64,000 nt of DNA, taken from NCBI RefSeq assembly GCF_003814875.1, contig NZ_RKQF01000001.1, positions 1,178,001 through 1,242,000 of the forward strand, written 5' to 3'. Each line of letters starts with the position of its first letter. Within the stretch, counting starts at the first letter, position 1. The DNA is from Streptomyces sp. Ag109_O5-1. GTDB taxonomy: Bacteria > Actinomycetota > Actinomycetes > Streptomycetales > Streptomycetaceae. The position numbers and the translations under genes were made by a program. Positions 62,456 to 64,000 of this stretch are shown here, in pieces. Under the pieces are notes generated by a model. It did not search any database, had not been told where the DNA came from, and saw only the letters and a list, made by a program, of their open reading frames with translations.

Positions 62456-63706
62456 TTACTTCACAAGATCGTCCGCCTCCGGCGTCACCGCTCCGCCGGC
62501 GAGGTCGAGGGTCTCCGGCCCGGCCTCGCTCCGCGGCTGGACGGTGCGGCGCCACGGCCGGGCGATCGGTGCCGACGCCTCACGCCACCACCGGTCGGCG
62601 GGCAGTTTCCCGGACGCCTCGAAGGGCTCACCGGGACGCGGCAGCGCCACCGCCTGGCCCGCCTCGTCGCCCGCGTCCTTCGTCCACTCCCCCGGCTCGG
62701 CCCAGGCGTGCGGGGCGAGGTTGAAGGTGCCCCAGTGGATCGGCAGCAGCACCCCGTGCGGGCCGCCGCCCTGCAGGTCGAGGTGGGCGCGCACACCCTC
62801 CTCGGGTGTCATGTGTATGTCCGGCCAGAAGTCGCTGTACGCGCCGATCTGGATCATCGTCAGGTCGAACGGCCCGTGGTCGGCGCCGATGTCCTTGAAG
62901 CCCTCGAAGTAGCCGGTGTCACCGCTGTGGTAGATCCGGTGCTCCTCGCCCGCGACGACCCAGGAGGCCCAGAGGGTGTGCTGGGTGTTGCGCAGCCCGC
63001 GGCCGCAGAAGTGGCGGGCGGGGGTGGCCGTCAGGGTCAGTCCGCCGACCCTGGTCTCCTCGTGCCAGTCCAGCTCACGCAGCCGGTCGGCGGGGACGCC
63101 CCACTGTTCGAGGTGGGCGCCGACGCCGAGCGGCACGGCGAACAGGGTGTCCGTGCCGGCCAGCGCCTTGATGGTGGGCAGGTCGAGGTGGTCGTAGTGG
63201 TCGTGCGAGATGACCACCACGTCGACCGGGCCGAGCGCGGCCAGCGGCAGCGGTACCGGGTGCAGCCGCTTGGGCCCGGCGAACGGGAACGGGGAACAGC
63301 GCTCGCCCCAGACGGGGTCGAACAGCACGCGGTGCCCGTCGATCTCGGCGAGCACGCTGGAGTGCCCCGTCCACGTCACCCGCAGCCCGCTCGCCGCGGG
63401 GCGGGCGAGGTCGGCCACGGTCGTGGCATGAACCGGGATGGTGCCTCTGGGGGCGCGGCGGGGTCGCTGCTCCTTGTCGAAGTAGAGTTTCGCGAACTCC
63501 AGCATCGAGCCCGAGGGCCGGGTACGGGCGGTGCCCCCGGGGTTCTGGAAGACACCGTCCTTGAAGTGCGGTGAGCCCTGGATGCGGGCCAGGCGCTCGC
63601 CGCCGGGGTCCGCGCCGAAGGCAGCGGGCCGCAGCGCTCGGAGCCCGGCGCTCAGGGAACTCGAACCGGTCACGGTACCTCCAGTGGTATTGCCGAGGTT
63701 CTCCAT
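62456..63706 (-). CDS. MBL-fold metal-dependent hydrolase (NAPE-PLD/UlaG-like)
   Basis: A protein of 416 residues from ATG 63706. The beta-lactamase-fold zinc motif is VISHDHYDHLD (HxHxDH), followed by TPARHFCGRGL, the bridging Asp in YHSGDTGYFEG, and the last His in LLPIHWGTFNL. It belongs to the group related to N-acylphosphatidylethanolamine phospholipase D and UlaG. The first 60 residues (HFKDGVFQNPGG) are typical of the longer members. It is divergent from the dehydrogenase gene, with a shared dyad between them. Confidence 0.88.
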   Translation of the reverse strand: MENLGNTTGGTVTGSSSLSAGLRALRPAAFGADPGGERLARIQGSPHFKDGVFQNPGGTARTRPSGSMLEFAKLYFDKEQRPRRAPRGTIPVHATTVADLARPAASGLRVTWTGHSSVLAEIDGHRVLFDPVWGERCSPFPFAGPKRLHPVPLPLAALGPVDVVVISHDHYDHLDLPTIKALAGTDTLFAVPLGVGAHLEQWGVPADRLRELDWHEETRVGGLTLTATPARHFCGRGLRNTQHTLWASWVVAGEEHRIYHSGDTGYFEGFKDIGADHGPFDLTMIQIGAYSDFWPDIHMTPEEGVRAHLDLQGGGPHGVLLPIHWGTFNLAPHAWAEPGEWTKDAGDEAGQAVALPRPGEPFEASGKLPADRWWREASAPIARPWRRTVQPRSEAGPETLDLAGGAVTPEADDLVK

Positions 63707-63733
63707 TATGGTCGGCCCCTCGGACAACCGGCG

Positions 63734-63763
63734 TTGACACCGGACCATTCCCCTCCGAATACT
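63734..63763 (+). promoter_or_regulatory. Candidate promoter of the dehydrogenase gene
   Basis: TTGACA (63734-63739) is followed after 18 bases by AATACT (63758-63763), a fair -35/-10 pair 50 bases before ATG 63813. The -10 overlaps the dyad at 63760-63779. Confidence 0.5.
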
Positions 63764-63779
63764 GACCCACTGTTCAGTA
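63760..63779. promoter_or_regulatory. Operator-like inverted repeat TACTGA-N8-TCAGTA
   Basis: Perfect 6-base arms (63760-63765 and 63774-63779) lie between divergent genes and cover the -10 box of the candidate dehydrogenase promoter. This suits a TetR- or GntR-type repressor. The regulator is not in the window. Confidence 0.5.
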
Positions 63780-63812
63780 ATACCCCGCCACACACCCCTC
63801 GCAGGAGCCACC

Positions 63813-64000
63813 ATGGCCGCTCCCCTGATGTCCCTCGTCTGGACCGACCACGTCACCGGCCGCCAGGGCTTCCTGGTCGTCGACCGGCTGGTGCGCGGTG
63901 TGGCCAGCGGCGGTCTGCGGATGCGGCCGGGCTGCACGCTGGAGGAGGTCACCGGGCTCGCGCGCGGCATGACGATGAAGGAGGCCCTGCACTACAACCC
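63813..64000 (+). CDS. Glu/Leu/Phe/Val dehydrogenase, N-terminal part (cut by window end)
   Basis: The first 62 residues are present (start ATG 63813, AGGAG 5 bases upstream). The sequence GVASGGLRMRPGCTLEEVTG and LARGMTMKEALHY is the dimerisation/substrate domain of amino-acid dehydrogenases of the ELFV family, which deaminate amino acids with NAD(P). The catalytic Lys and nucleotide-binding domain are beyond the window, so substrate preference cannot be judged. Confidence 0.85.
   Translation, partial: MAAPLMSLVWTDHVTGRQGFLVVDRLVRGVASGGLRMRPGCTLEEVTGLARGMTMKEALHYN

Overview
The window is high-GC actinobacterial DNA, almost certainly a Streptomyces chromosome. The evidence is pervasive GC-rich third codon positions, secreted enzymes carrying ricin-B (CBM13) lectin modules, a complete conservon (cvnABCD), XRE-cupin regulators, GTG/TTG starts and many GTGA start/stop overlaps.

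Region 1 (1-17,090) is a run of secreted plant-polysaccharide enzymes on the + strand, all carrying ricin-B beta-trefoil modules. In order they are: the tail of one lectin protein, a beta-helix enzyme, a GH10 xylanase, a GH54 arabinofuranosidase, a GH27 enzyme, a second GH54, a clan GH-A enzyme that I cannot place, a GH59 galactosidase, a GH29 fucosidase and a CE1-type feruloyl esterase. A terminator after the xylanase splits the run into two transcription units, and the second (4456-17049, seven genes) ends in a strong hairpin. The set fits stepwise stripping of decorated xylan or arabinogalactan outside the cell. No sugar transporter or regulator is present in this stretch.

Region 2 (about 17.3-49.1 kb) is accessory DNA. 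A 43-bp copy of the 3' end of tRNA-Pro(GGG) lies at 18492-18534 and the intact tRNA gene is at 49054-49127, in the same orientation. These mark a 30.6-kb island. A decayed integrase sits just inside the tRNA end, and a second, frameshifted integrase sits just outside the far repeat, which suggests tandem integration events at one tRNA site. The island carries remnants of IS5, ISL3 and IS3 elements, a broken DUF6192-like gene, and a dense, apparently intact catabolic locus (21.8-34.2 kb). That locus has a nine-gene operon (ABC importer, FAD-linked oxidase, creatininase-type amidohydrolase, cupin, AtzH-amidase fusion, cysteine hydrolase, acetamidase/formamidase) and a three-gene operon (flavin reductase, MBL hydrolase, cytosine-deaminase-like amidohydrolase). 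An XRE-cupin regulator is divergent from the three-gene operon. Two nearly identical 21-bp dyads (AATGTT-N9-AACATT) lie upstream of the two operons and tie them into one regulon, probably for importing and hydrolysing an unidentified amide, ureide or N-heterocycle. The rest of the island holds a LuxR-type regulator and two very large secreted subtilases.

Region 3 (49.1-64.0 kb) reads like ordinary chromosome: a split transketolase, a YjbR-like protein, a GNAT/XRE-cupin pair, a LysR regulator, the threonine-degradation pair tdh-kbl, the conservon cvnABCD with a GAF protein, a DUF4037 protein, a metallo-beta-lactamase-fold hydrolase, and the start of a Glu/Leu/Phe/Val dehydrogenase cut by the window edge.
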